A stretch of 64,000 nucleotides of DNA from Ferrovum sp. JA12. Its GTDB lineage: Bacteria > Pseudomonadota > Gammaproteobacteria > Burkholderiales > Ferrovaceae. The stretch covers positions 909,750 through 973,749 of the forward strand of contig NZ_LJWX01000001.1 of NCBI RefSeq assembly GCF_001431705.1, read 5' to 3'. Of the stretch, positions 37,411 to 49,300 are shown one piece after another (positions within the stretch are counted from its first letter, which is position 1; the number at the start of each line of letters is the position of its first letter). The position numbers and the translations under genes were made by a program. The notes under the pieces are model-generated. The model worked only from the letters and a program-made list of their open reading frames with translations. It was not told the origin of the DNA and did no database searches.

Positions 37411-38821
37411 TCAAGGAGTTTTTGCTAGGTAGCACAATAATTTCTGCCGATTTGAAAATAAATTTAATTAATATCTTATAAATATCAAAATCAAATAAAG
37501 GCTCTTGTGTTGTAGACATCGCATCTAATAACTCTTGATAGGTGCGATAGGTCCCATAGTATCCCCACTGATGAATTAAATGGTACTCACTGGAATCATT
37601 GTTATGCTCTTTTATAGCTATGCATCCATGCCATTTCCAATTTTTTAACCTAATTTTTTCAAGAGCGATCAATACCTTTAATTGATGATGAGCCAATTCT
37701 TCCTTGCCACAGCAAGCGCCATGGCATTTATTGATCTGTGAACGAAAGCAGGCTTTCCCCTTTGTGTGGCTTTCTATTCCCAATAAGGCAAGACACATAC
37801 CATGTGCGTCGGCAATCGCATGGAGTGTATCGATAGCTTTTTTTCTGCTTTGGAAAACACCGAAATAGGTATCAGATTCTAAAAAATTGAGCTCATCGGT
37901 ATTTCTGAGGGATAGAGTATATTGATTGCTATGGTTAATTAGTTGCCAAGTACAAAGTTGTTGTTGACGTCTTAGTCGATGATTATGTATGGGTTTAAGC
38001 TCTTTAATGAGTTTTGCTTCTAATAACAAAGCCCCTAATTCTCCACATGTTTCACGATACTCAATATATTTGACTTGTTGAGATAGTCTTAATTCCTTGT
38101 GATGTTTGTGATCTGAATTAAAATGTGAGAGGATTCGCTCTTTTAAATTAATACTTTTTCCAATATAAAGTGGTAGATTATTTTCACCATAAAACAAATA
38201 AACGCCTGTTTTTTCTGGAATGCTGTCGATAAAACCCTCTTCAATGGCAGGGGGGAGTGAAGGTTTTTTGGTGATTTTCTGGATGGCTTTGTTATATGTT
38301 TCCGCAGGAAAGCTTTTTCTTACGTGCAATAAAAAATCAGCGACGACTCTTGCATCAGTGAGTGCGCGATGCCTGTCTTGAATAGTCAAGCCAAGACGTT
38401 GAATGAGGCTATCTAAATTATGTTTTATATGCTCAGGATAGAGCTGTCGTGATAACCGAACAGTGCAAAGAGTATTTTCTTTAAAAGACATGCCACACTT
38501 TAAGAATTCCTGTTTAATAAAGGCATAATCAAACCGTACATTATGCGCAACAAAATATTTTCCTTTTAGTTGTTCTAGTAAGGCACTGGCAATCTCTGAA
38601 AACAATGGTGCAGACCTCACCATTTCGTTAGAAATACCCGTTAATCGAGAGATGAAAGGAGGAATAGATGTCTCAGGATTAATCAGTGTTTGCCACTCAC
38701 TAATTGAACCATCCGGCAGTAATTCTACAATACCGATTTCTGTAATCCTATCCTTAATAGGATTGGCTCCTGTTGTTTCGAGATCTATACAGATAATATT
38801 GTTCTGCCAGATTTGACTCAT
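37403..38821 (-). CDS. DnaQ-like exonuclease fused to a GIY-YIG (UvrC/Cho-type) domain
   Basis: A 472-residue fusion. Residues 1-170 are a DEDDh exonuclease (DLETTG with D13 and E15, HNVRFD, HRALTD). Residues about 205-290 are a GIY-YIG nuclease (GVYLFYGENNLPLYIGKS and the Arg of LKERILSHF). A cysteine-containing region follows (CFRSQINKCHGACCG), as in UvrC and Cho. Such proteins are often labelled DNA polymerase III epsilon but are probably DNA repair nucleases that incise and trim. Downstream of the exported peroxiredoxin gene in reverse orientation to btuB. Confidence 0.85.
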   Translation of the reverse strand: MSQIWQNNIICIDLETTGANPIKDRITEIGIVELLPDGSISEWQTLINPETSIPPFISRLTGISNEMVRSAPLFSEIASALLEQLKGKYFVAHNVRFDYAFIKQEFLKCGMSFKENTLCTVRLSRQLYPEHIKHNLDSLIQRLGLTIQDRHRALTDARVVADFLLHVRKSFPAETYNKAIQKITKKPSLPPAIEEGFIDSIPEKTGVYLFYGENNLPLYIGKSINLKERILSHFNSDHKHHKELRLSQQVKYIEYRETCGELGALLLEAKLIKELKPIHNHRLRRQQQLCTWQLINHSNQYTLSLRNTDELNFLESDTYFGVFQSRKKAIDTLHAIADAHGMCLALLGIESHTKGKACFRSQINKCHGACCGKEELAHHQLKVLIALEKIRLKNWKWHGCIAIKEHNNDSSEYHLIHQWGYYGTYRTYQELLDAMSTTQEPLFDFDIYKILIKFIFKSAEIIVLPSKNSLIN

Positions 38822-38827
38822 ATTGCG

Positions 38828-39367
38828 TTATTTTTTTTCTATCATTTGTCGTAAATCAGCGATGACCTCTTTAGGGTTTTCTCCTGCGTCAACACTTTCA
38901 TACACTTTCGCAATATTACCCTTGGGATCTATGATAAAAGTATTTCTTTTGGCTATTTTATAGCCCAATAGACTTCTTTCTGAACCATAAGAACGAGAAA
39001 TGCTTCCATCTTTATCGGCTAATAAAGGGAAAGGTAGGTGGTGGTTGGCCGCGAACTCTGCGTGACTTGATGCATCGTCAATGCTGACACCAAGAATGAC
39101 CCCGTCCATTTTTTTAACCTGATTAAAGTCATCACGGTAAGCGCATGCTTCTGTTGTACATCCAGGTGTTTCATCCTTAGGATAAAAATATAAGACTATC
39201 CATTTACCACGGTAATTGGCGAGGCTTTGCAGTTGGTTATGTTGATCTATCACTTTAAAATCAGGCGCTACCTGTCCCACTGTTGGTAGATCACTGGCTG
39301 AGGCTGATTTCGAAAATACCAAGGCAAGACCCACAAATAAGCTTAATGTTAATAATAATAACTTCAT
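38828..39367 (-). CDS. bcp: exported thiol peroxidase (Bcp/PrxQ)
   Basis: A 179-residue peroxiredoxin with a signal peptide (residues 1-24, cut after ASA) so it should act in the periplasm. Active-site PGCTTEAC gives peroxidatic C70 and resolving C75, the PrxQ atypical two-cysteine arrangement. Most Bcp proteins are cytoplasmic; this exported version is less common. It lies six bases upstream of the nuclease fusion on the same strand and is likely co-transcribed. Confidence 0.88.
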   Translation of the reverse strand: MKLLLLTLSLFVGLALVFSKSASASDLPTVGQVAPDFKVIDQHNQLQSLANYRGKWIVLYFYPKDETPGCTTEACAYRDDFNQVKKMDGVILGVSIDDASSHAEFAANHHLPFPLLADKDGSISRSYGSERSLLGYKIAKRNTFIIDPKGNIAKVYESVDAGENPKEVIADLRQMIEKK

Positions 39368-39468
39368 GACTTTCTCCTTTAATTAATTGGCTTATAAACT
39401 AATGAGCATCCTTTTTTACATTGATGCTCCTACTTGTTATCTCCGTAACCATTTGATGATTGGTAATA

Positions 39469-40347
39469 TTAGTTCATCCATGGTGCCTCTAAACCAAGGC
39501 GCCTGTAGGAGTGGGCTGCAATGCCATTTCTTAGCGCATAACGAACAGGTTTTGCTATGATTTGAATTGATGTGTCTAAAATTTTTCTGTTTAACTGAGT
39601 GGGGGCAGATATTCCAATAATAGGAAATACCCAGTTAGGCAGATTATAAAATCCCGCTTTAACAATTATACTTAACAATGGTTTACCCATTGGCTTGGTT
39701 GGGAAGTGATGCAATAAATCAATGACGGTCTCAACTCGCTTACTCATTCTAAGCTCGTGTCGATATTCATTAATGTTTCTTTGGATAGAGTCGATATCCT
39801 TCGGTAGTTCTTTTGCACCTAACATTTCTCCAATTAAAGCTATTTCTCTATAGTACTGGTTTTGTTGGACGATAGTCATATTAGGATCGCGATATCTAAG
39901 GTGACTATTTAGGAAACATAAGCTTTCAGTCATGTGAACCCACTTCAGCAAATGAGGGTCATCAGCACGATAGGGTGTGTTGTGTTGATCAACTCCTGTT
40001 ACTGTGCGATGTATATGTTTTACCCGTTCTATAGCAGACAAGGCCATATCTTTTGGGCCGTAAGTGGTACACGCAATAAATTGAGCTGTTCGGCCAAGAC
40101 GACCCTGCAAATCTTCACGAAAAGAAGAATGGTCCCATACCCCAGCCATGGTCTGAGGTTGAAGTGCTTGCATGATGAGAGAGCTTATACCTCCTATCAT
40201 CATGACAATAAAATCTGCATGAACTTGCCAAATGACACTAGATGGTCCGAATAAACCTTGATCACCGTTTGGAGTGAGGAAATCTTCTGCTGTGGAAGAG
40301 GATTTTATGGTTCCTCTAATTGTTTGCCGGATTATTTCATCCCACAT
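39469..40347 (-). CDS. MpaB/rubber oxygenase-like protein (DUF2236)
   Basis: A 292-residue protein with the DUF2236 pattern: LFGPSSVIWQVHADFIVMMIGG near the start, DDPHLLKWVHMTESL with the conserved His in the middle, and an ending LGLEAPWMN. Members are heme-binding oxygenases (latex-clearing Lcp is a distant relative), but the substrate here is unknown. No close neighbours suggest a pathway. Confidence 0.75.
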   Translation of the reverse strand: MWDEIIRQTIRGTIKSSSTAEDFLTPNGDQGLFGPSSVIWQVHADFIVMMIGGISSLIMQALQPQTMAGVWDHSSFREDLQGRLGRTAQFIACTTYGPKDMALSAIERVKHIHRTVTGVDQHNTPYRADDPHLLKWVHMTESLCFLNSHLRYRDPNMTIVQQNQYYREIALIGEMLGAKELPKDIDSIQRNINEYRHELRMSKRVETVIDLLHHFPTKPMGKPLLSIIVKAGFYNLPNWVFPIIGISAPTQLNRKILDTSIQIIAKPVRYALRNGIAAHSYRRLGLEAPWMN

Positions 40348-40398
40348 GATTGTTTTTTTAATGTTTACAGATAGTTAATAGAATATCTGAACGGTCAA

Positions 40399-40653
40399 TT
40401 AGTTCCCTGAGGACTCGCCTTCGAGATTTTTAATGGCCTGTACTGTGGAATTGAACATTTCATCAGTAAGTCCTAATGCCTCTTTTATTAAAACGCTATG
40501 CTGTTCAAGCAACGAAATAACTGCCTTGCTGCTCACAGCGTTTTCTAATTGATATTTGATTTGTAATACTTTAGGTAATTGCCAAAAGGAGGGGGTTTTG
40601 GTGCTTTGTTTAAATGCATTTTCTAGAATGGACTTAATCATTTCTTTTTTCAT
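40399..40653 (-). CDS. small hypothetical helical protein
   Basis: An 84-residue protein (MKKEMIKSILENAF...) predicted to be mostly helical and without cysteine or signal peptide. ATG at 40651-40653 overlaps the stop of the preceding gene in TAATG, which argues for coupled translation and favours this start over one 21 bases upstream. No family recognised. Confidence 0.65.
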   Translation of the reverse strand: MKKEMIKSILENAFKQSTKTPSFWQLPKVLQIKYQLENAVSSKAVISLLEQHSVLIKEALGLTDEMFNSTVQAIKNLEGESSGN

Positions 40654-40877
40654 TATTGCCACCCGGGTTGCCAACGATCACTGTCTATTAATTCTTGCCA
40701 ATCCATTGTCCATTGTCGATGATTAATGATCGCTTCCATGATAATGGTTTGAGGGATGGTGGGTAGATCTTTATTGTAAATGACTTTAACGACTAAATGA
40801 TGTTTTTCTTTATTATATGGGTGGACAGAAGTCCATTTGCTTAATAGGAGTTTTTTTGCATTAACCGGATTAGCCAT
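40653..40877 (-). CDS. TIGR02450 family small tryptophan-rich protein
   Basis: A 74-residue protein with the typical pattern NAKKLLLSKWTSVHPYNKEKHHLVVKV and the ending RQWTMDWQELIDSDRWQPGW. Function unknown for the family. It overlaps the TauE/SafE gene before it by 8 bases and the next gene by one base, so it belongs to the bigR-like operon. Confidence 0.8.
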   Translation of the reverse strand: MANPVNAKKLLLSKWTSVHPYNKEKHHLVVKVIYNKDLPTIPQTIIMEAIINHRQWTMDWQELIDSDRWQPGWQ

Positions 40878-41667
40878 GGTGATGTATCAATTGTATAGTT
40901 AAACTTAAGGCACTAATTAAACAAATAAAACCAAATAATCGTCTTAAAAATATTTCATTGATTTTGGGGGCTATTAATCTTCCTATCGCCATTGTTATTA
41001 ACGCTCCTACTAGAAATGGAAGGGCAAGGTGGCTGTTAAAATTACCCACTAGACTCCACTGCAGAACGCTTCCGGTGGATACTATCGCAAGTACCATGAG
41101 CGATGTGGAGGTAATAGAGTGAATATTAAGTGGGGTATGTTTTTTTAAGGCTGGAACAAGGACAAAACCACCACCAACACCTAACAAACCAGAAGCGAGA
41201 CCCAATACGCCCCCTAATTTAACCATGGTAATGAGGCACTTAACGTTCCAATTAAACCGTCCTGTTTTTTCATTAATTTGACAGGGGAATTCTTGGTCAG
41301 TGCTAATCGACTTAATGATTATGTAACGATATGCTTGGTACAATAAGAGTATAACAAAAATTAATTTTAAGTAGATTTTTGGTATGAGTTGGGCTACTTC
41401 TATTCCTAATGGAGTGATTAATAGAGCGATGGCTGTAATGAGAAACGCGGCTCGATAACGAACTATGCCCTGCCTTAACCCAATTATCATACCTACCCAA
41501 GCTGCTGCGGCCACACCTAATAAAGACAGCGGGGCTGCACTGACTACATTAAGGTTTAAGAATAATACCAATAAGGGTGTTGCGATGATTCCACCACCAG
41601 CGCCCGTTAAGCCTAAAATGAGGCCCGTGGCCCCGCCAAGAGTTGTAATTAAATAGATGTTTTGCAT
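40870..41667 (-). CDS. TauE/SafE family sulfur-compound exporter
   Basis: A 265-residue membrane protein with about eight helices and the duplicated glycine-rich half-repeats of the family (GLTGAGGGIIATPLLV and GLLGVGGGFVLVPAL). Members carry sulfite, sulfoacetate, taurine or related anions out of the cell. It starts at the last base of the repressor gene stop (41667), the arrangement often seen for BigR operons. In this setting sulfite or thiosulfate export is the likely task. Confidence 0.88.
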   Translation of the reverse strand: MQNIYLITTLGGATGLILGLTGAGGGIIATPLLVLFLNLNVVSAAPLSLLGVAAAAWVGMIIGLRQGIVRYRAAFLITAIALLITPLGIEVAQLIPKIYLKLIFVILLLYQAYRYIIIKSISTDQEFPCQINEKTGRFNWNVKCLITMVKLGGVLGLASGLLGVGGGFVLVPALKKHTPLNIHSITSTSLMVLAIVSTGSVLQWSLVGNFNSHLALPFLVGALITMAIGRLIAPKINEIFLRRLFGFICLISALSLTIQLIHHHG

Positions 41668-42002
41668 TAGCTAGAAGGTGAGCAAGCTGGTTTTTTATTG
41701 GTAGAGCAAAACTGTTCTTGAAGTGTATTCATTATAGCAAGCGACTCACTACTGGAGATTGAGTAGTAAATGAATTTACCCTCACGACGAGTTTTCACTA
41801 ACCCCTCTTCACGTAGCACAGTTAACTGTTGCGAAAGAGTAGGCTGTTTAATATCCAGCATATTTTCTAATTCGCTCACGCTACATTCACCTTCAGCAAT
41901 TTTACATAACAAAATGAGCCGATCTGTGTTGGACAAGACTTTTAACAGTTGCGTAGCTCTCCCTGCAGCTTCATACATTAACTCAAAATCGATTTTTTCC
42001 AT
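41667..42002 (-). CDS. bigR-like: ArsR-family repressor, BigR/SqrR-type persulfide sensor
   Basis: A 111-residue winged-helix protein. The recognition helix is IKQPTLSQQLTVLREEGLV and the wing RREGKFIYY. Cysteines at C33 and C99 are 66 apart, the same distance as in SqrR (41 and 107) and BigR (42 and 108), where the pair forms a tetrasulfide with sulfane sulfur and releases DNA. C40 and C107 are extra. A GTG two codons upstream, with GAGG at 8 bases, may be the true start. Divergent from the efflux and SQR operon and co-transcribed with tauE. Confidence 0.82.
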   Translation of the reverse strand: MEKIDFELMYEAAGRATQLLKVLSNTDRLILLCKIAEGECSVSELENMLDIKQPTLSQQLTVLREEGLVKTRREGKFIYYSISSSESLAIMNTLQEQFCSTNKKPACSPSS

Positions 42003-42050
42003 ATTCACAGCGCTTACCTCAAAGAGAAAATTGAATAATGAATATATTTG

Positions 42051-42080
42051 TTGACAGTATAGCAATAAATATTATATAAA
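42051..42080 (+). promoter_or_regulatory. sigma-70 promoter of the sulfide operon
   Basis: Perfect TTGACA (42051-42056), 18-base spacer and TATAAA (42075-42080). The predicted start, near 42087, touches the palindrome at 42089. It lies about 55 bases before the first gene. A weaker promoter for the repressor may run the other way (TTTACA 42081-42086 on the minus strand, TATACT at 42056-42061, spacer 19). Confidence 0.65.
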
Positions 42081-42088
42081 TGTAAATA

Positions 42089-42102
42089 ATATAAATTTAT
42101 AT
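42089..42102. promoter_or_regulatory. putative operator of the BigR-type repressor
   Basis: ATATAAATTTATAT is a perfect 14-bp palindrome at the expected transcription start of the operon, between the divergent repressor and efflux genes. AT-rich palindromes are the usual BigR/SqrR sites. The whole intergenic region is AT-rich, so chance palindromes are easier here; the position is what makes it credible. Confidence 0.55.
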
Positions 42103-42135
42103 AATATAATTTTATAAACTATTAAGGGGTTGTCG

Positions 42136-43167
42136 ATGATAAAAAGTAAAATAATCAGAAAGTTGGTTTTTTTATATTGCTTAGTTATTCCTATTTCTGG
42201 TTTTAGCGAGTCCACTCATCAACACAATAACCCTGTTTCCCTCAATGCGTTTGATGCTGAGGTTCAATCCATTCATCAGGCGGAAATAGCCGCTCAAGTT
42301 TCAGGTCGTGTGCTTCAAATTAATGTTGTCGCAGGACAAAAAGTGAGAGCTGGGGAGACATTATTAAACCTCGACTCGAGTGCTGCGCAACCCCAGGCAG
42401 TGGCTAGTGAAGCGCAAATTAGTTCAGCAAATGCAGATTTAACTTTGGCACAAAAAGACTACCAAAGACAAGAGGCCCTATTTAAAGAGGATTATATTAG
42501 CCAAGCCGCTTTGGATCGAGCACAAAGTAAGCTTGAAGCAGCAAAAGCTCACGCAAAAGCTATCTTGTCCTTAGCCCACTCAGCAAGAGCACAGGCGAAT
42601 TTTTATATTATTAAAGCGCCTTTTGATGGAGTTATTTCTGAAGTACCCATTAATCAAGGCGATATGGCTATGCCTGGCAGAGTGCTAGTAACGCTCTATG
42701 ACCCACATCATTTAAGAGTGAGTGCTGCAGTACCTAGTGAAGCAGTAAGAAAGGATTTGTCTATAGACCAAGTCAAGATTGATGTTCCTACCTTATCAGG
42801 CCCTCATCAAGAACTAACACCCCAATCTTTAGAGGTTTTTCCTACCGTGGACAATTCAACTCATACTGTGTTGTTACGCGTAAACATTCAACAAGGTCAT
42901 GCAGAAATTAAACCCGGACAGTTTGCGAGGCTCTGGTTACCGACCACCATATCTGTTCCCAATAAAGTCATTATTCCTATTACTGCCGTGGTAGAAAGGG
43001 GGGAAATGACGGGCGTATATGTTAAAAATGAACAAGGCGAGCCTTTATTAAGACAAGTTAGACTGGGACGACGTTGGGGAAGTGATGTTGAGGTAATTTC
43101 AGGCTTAAGTTCTACCCAAGGGTTAATTGAAAATGTGCAAAGTTTATCCTTTGGAAACACGAAATGA
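42136..43167 (+). CDS. RND efflux periplasmic adaptor (membrane fusion protein)
   Basis: A 343-residue adaptor with a signal peptide, a lipoyl-like domain (EIAAQVSGRVLQINVVAGQKVRAGETLL), a coiled-coil hairpin rich in Ala and Gln, the second lipoyl half (IKAPFDGVISEVPINQGD) and a beta-barrel domain (LRVSAAVPSEAV). It connects the inner-membrane pump to the outer-membrane channel. ATG 42136 is preferred to TTG 42130 because AGGGG lies six bases ahead. First gene of the operon. Confidence 0.9.
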   Translation: MIKSKIIRKLVFLYCLVIPISGFSESTHQHNNPVSLNAFDAEVQSIHQAEIAAQVSGRVLQINVVAGQKVRAGETLLNLDSSAAQPQAVASEAQISSANADLTLAQKDYQRQEALFKEDYISQAALDRAQSKLEAAKAHAKAILSLAHSARAQANFYIIKAPFDGVISEVPINQGDMAMPGRVLVTLYDPHHLRVSAAVPSEAVRKDLSIDQVKIDVPTLSGPHQELTPQSLEVFPTVDNSTHTVLLRVNIQQGHAEIKPGQFARLWLPTTISVPNKVIIPITAVVERGEMTGVYVKNEQGEPLLRQVRLGRRWGSDVEVISGLSSTQGLIENVQSLSFGNTK

Positions 43168-43177
43168 GGGCGTACAG

Positions 43178-46100
43178 ATGAATAAACCCTTAGGAATTTC
43201 AGGACGCATCGCTCACTATTTTCAAAGTGCACAAATTACTCCATTACTTGCTCTGGTGGCATTACTACTGGGAATATTTGCCTTAGTTGTTACGCCTCGT
43301 GAAGAAGAGCCTCAAATCAACGTAACCATGGCTAATGTATTGATTCCCTTTCCGGGCGCCTCCGCAAAAGATGTTGAGCAAATGGTATCTATTCCTGCAG
43401 AGCAAGTACTCTCACAAATTCAAGGTATTGATCACGTCTATTCCATCTCACGCCCTGGCATGTCCGTGATTACAGTGCAATATAAAGTAGGTATACCAAG
43501 AATTGAGGCTTTGGTTAGGTTATACGATGTGGTCAATGCGAACGCAGATTGGTTACCTTCAGGTCTTGGCGTTTTGCCACCTATTATTAAGCCGAAAGGA
43601 ATTGATGATGTGCCTATCGTGGGATTGACTTTATATAGTAAAGACCCACAAGTAGGGAGTTATGATTTAGAGAGAGTGGCTCATAGTATTGAGGAAGATA
43701 TAAAACGCGTACCAGGTACTCGTGAAGTTAAAACAATTGGTGGACCAGGACGAGTAGTTAATATCAAGGTGGATGCTGCACGTCTCAATAGTTCAGGTTT
43801 AACCCTAGGTGAATTAACTCAGACTTTGCACTCTGCTAACGCGGGGGCTCCCCTTGGACAGTTACTGTCAAATAATCAGTCAATTCAGTTAGAAACAAAT
43901 AATTTTCTGACCAACGCTCAGGATATGTCTCAATTGATTGTTGGTGTACATCACGGCCGTCCCATTTATCTGAGTGAGGTGGCTAGTATCACTAATGATC
44001 CTCCTGTTGCTCAGCGCTATGTATGGTTTGGATCACATACCAAACAATTACCAGCAGAATATTCTGCCGTGACAGTTTCTGTCACCAAAAAGCCCGGTGA
44101 AAATGCTATTGATGTGGCTGATGCTGTCATGGAAAGAGTAAATAATCTAAAGAATACCGTCATACCGGCAAACATTATTGTTACAGAAACCAGAAACTAT
44201 GGCGCAACAGCAAATGATAAAGCTAAAAAATTAATTGAAAAATTACTGTTTGCCACCTCATGTGTGGTGGCCTTAGTATTTTTTGCATTAGGTAGACGTG
44301 AAGCATTAATTGTGGGTAGCGCCGTGATTTTAACTCTAACGGTGACATTGTTTGCCTCGTGGGCTTGGGGGTTTACACTTAATCGTGTTTCTTTATTTGC
44401 CCTCATTTTCTCCATCGGGATTTTAGTTGATGATGCGATAGTTGTTGTGGAAAATATTCATCGTCACCAATTACATCATCCTGATAAAACTTTATTAGAA
44501 TTGATTCCAGGAGCCGTTGATGAAGTAGGTGGCCCAACTATTTTAGCTACCCTGACTGTTATTGCAGCTTTACTACCAATGGCTTTTGTCAGTGGTTTAA
44601 TGGGACCCTATATGAGTCCTATTCCGATCAATGCCAGCATGGGAATGCTATTATCTTTAGCTATAGCCTTTGTCGTAACCCCTTGGTTATCACGTCTTTG
44701 GTTGAAACCAGTTCATCCTAATAGTCATGGTGGAGGACTTGGCAGCAAATTACATCCCTTATTCAATAAAATTTTTACCCCGTTACTGGATGATCAAAAA
44801 GGAATAAAAAACCGCCGTAAACTGGGTGGGATTATCGGCTTACTCATTGTATTGTCAATGTTATTGCCAGCAACGGGGTTGGTCTTACTCAAGATGTTAC
44901 CCTTTGATAATAAATCTGAGTTTCAGGTTATGGTGGATATGCCAGCTGGTACTACCCTTGAAGAGACCGCTGCGGTCATGCATGAGTTAGGAGCCTATCT
45001 GGCAACAGTCCCTGAGGTGATTAATTATCAGGCTTATGTAGGGACAGCTTCACCCATTAACTTTAATGGACTGGTTCGCCAATATTATCTAAGAACCGAT
45101 AGTAATCAAGGGGACATACAAGTTAATTTGGTTGACAAGCATCATCGTGATGAACAAAGTCATGCTATTGCAACCAGAATTAGACCATACTTGCAAAAAA
45201 TCGGACGTCTTTATAATGCAAATATTAAGGTAGTAGAAGTTCCACCCGGACCTCCGGTTTTGTCACCCATCGTAGCTGAAGTTTATGGCCCTACCGATGA
45301 GGGACGATTAAGCTTAGCTAAGGCAGTACGACAAGTTTTTACTGCCACCTCTAATGTGGTGGATGTAGACGATAGCAGTATTGCTAACGCACCAAAAAAA
45401 TTGATTGAAGTGGACCGTCGTAAGGCAGCGTTGTATGGGGTGAGTCAACAAGACATTGTGGCGACACTTCAAACCGCCTTCAGTGGTCATGCCGCCACCT
45501 GGCTTCATGATCAACGAAAATATCCTGCGGCCGCTTGGATTCAAATGCCGGGTGATGAGCAAGGAGATCTGGGTGCTTTGTTACATTTCACCGTTCGTGG
45601 TAGTGAAGGGCAGTTAATCCCGTTAAGTGAATTAGTCTCTATTAAGGATGCGCTAAGAGAGCAACCTATTTATCATAAAGATTTATTGCCTGTAAATTAT
45701 GTGGTGGGTGACATGGCAGGACGACTGGATAGTCCTCTCTATGGCATGTTCGCAATGCGTTCTAAAATTCAAGCTATCACAACCCCTAATGGTGAGAAAT
45801 TAAAAGACTATTTTATTCATCAACCAGCTGACCCATACCGTCACTTTTCTATTAAATGGGATGGGGAATGGCAGGTCACTTATGAAACCTTTAGGGACAT
45901 GGGTGCAGCTTATGCGGTAGGTTTGATATTGATATATTTGCTGGTAGTAGCTCAGTTTGGCTCTTATCTGACTCCACTGATCATAATGGCTCCCATTCCA
46001 TTAACCATCATTGGTGTGATGCCAGGTCATGCTCTCTTAGGTGCCCAGTATACAGCAACCAGTATGATTGGCATGATCGCTTTGGCTGGAATTATTGTGC

Positions 46101-46405
46101 GAAATTCCATCTTATTAGTCGATTTTATTAATTTGCAAGTGGCAGAGGGTATTCCCTTTAAAGAGGCGATAATTCATTCTGCGGTAACGCGTGCACAACC
46201 GATTCTACTAACAGGTTTAGCAGCTATGTTAGGCGCATTCTTTATTCTTGATGATCCAATCTTTAATGGTCTCGCTATTTCTCTTATCTTCGGTATTTTT
46301 GTTTCAACATTATTAACATTGATAGTTATTCCAACACTTTATTATGCTGCCTATCATAAAAAATTTATCGATTCACATTTAATCAATAAGGAGATTTTAC
46401 CATGA
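43178..46405 (+). CDS. RND efflux pump inner-membrane transporter
   Basis: A 1075-residue AcrB-type transporter. It has two large periplasmic loops and twelve helices; the proton relay DD in helix 4 is present (FSIGILVDDAIVVVENI) and the N-terminal helix and LLALVALLLGIF start are normal. Later LAGIIVRNSILLVDFI marks the second half. Such pumps export drugs or metals with the proton gradient; the sequence does not tell the substrate. Being between the adaptor and the TolC gene and in one operon with SQR, it may export sulfur compounds. ATG 43178 has GAGGG at 7 bases. Confidence 0.93.
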   Translation: MNKPLGISGRIAHYFQSAQITPLLALVALLLGIFALVVTPREEEPQINVTMANVLIPFPGASAKDVEQMVSIPAEQVLSQIQGIDHVYSISRPGMSVITVQYKVGIPRIEALVRLYDVVNANADWLPSGLGVLPPIIKPKGIDDVPIVGLTLYSKDPQVGSYDLERVAHSIEEDIKRVPGTREVKTIGGPGRVVNIKVDAARLNSSGLTLGELTQTLHSANAGAPLGQLLSNNQSIQLETNNFLTNAQDMSQLIVGVHHGRPIYLSEVASITNDPPVAQRYVWFGSHTKQLPAEYSAVTVSVTKKPGENAIDVADAVMERVNNLKNTVIPANIIVTETRNYGATANDKAKKLIEKLLFATSCVVALVFFALGRREALIVGSAVILTLTVTLFASWAWGFTLNRVSLFALIFSIGILVDDAIVVVENIHRHQLHHPDKTLLELIPGAVDEVGGPTILATLTVIAALLPMAFVSGLMGPYMSPIPINASMGMLLSLAIAFVVTPWLSRLWLKPVHPNSHGGGLGSKLHPLFNKIFTPLLDDQKGIKNRRKLGGIIGLLIVLSMLLPATGLVLLKMLPFDNKSEFQVMVDMPAGTTLEETAAVMHELGAYLATVPEVINYQAYVGTASPINFNGLVRQYYLRTDSNQGDIQVNLVDKHHRDEQSHAIATRIRPYLQKIGRLYNANIKVVEVPPGPPVLSPIVAEVYGPTDEGRLSLAKAVRQVFTATSNVVDVDDSSIANAPKKLIEVDRRKAALYGVSQQDIVATLQTAFSGHAATWLHDQRKYPAAAWIQMPGDEQGDLGALLHFTVRGSEGQLIPLSELVSIKDALREQPIYHKDLLPVNYVVGDMAGRLDSPLYGMFAMRSKIQAITTPNGEKLKDYFIHQPADPYRHFSIKWDGEWQVTYETFRDMGAAYAVGLILIYLLVVAQFGSYLTPLIIMAPIPLTIIGVMPGHALLGAQYTATSMIGMIALAGIIVRNSILLVDFINLQVAEGIPFKEAIIHSAVTRAQPILLTGLAAMLGAFFILDDPIFNGLAISLIFGIFVSTLLTLIVIPTLYYAAYHKKFIDSHLINKEILP

Positions 46406-46613
46406 CCTCTTGGCGAATAGTCCGTGTCATTGCTGGGACATTTATTTTAGTATCCTTGGCGCTGGGTACTCAGGGAAGTCCTATTTTTGTTAGTCAATGG
46501 TGGCTCGCTTTTACTGCATTTGTAGGTTTAAATTTATTACAAAGTGGAATCACACGTTGGTGCTTAATGAACAATATATTACGTAGGTTATTTGGTTTAC
46601 GCGAGGAATGCTA

Positions 46614-46614
<1 letters not shown>
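46402..46614 (+). CDS. DUF2892 (YgaP-like) membrane protein
   Basis: A 70-residue protein with two hydrophobic helices, resembling the DUF2892 membrane half of the rhodanese YgaP. YgaP is linked to sulfur and persulfide metabolism in E. coli; here the membrane part is separate while a rhodanese is coded downstream in the same operon. ATG overlaps the stop of the transporter gene in an ATGA. Confidence 0.75.
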
Positions 46615-49290
<2,676 letters not shown>

Positions 49291-49300
49291 AGGAAAGAAC

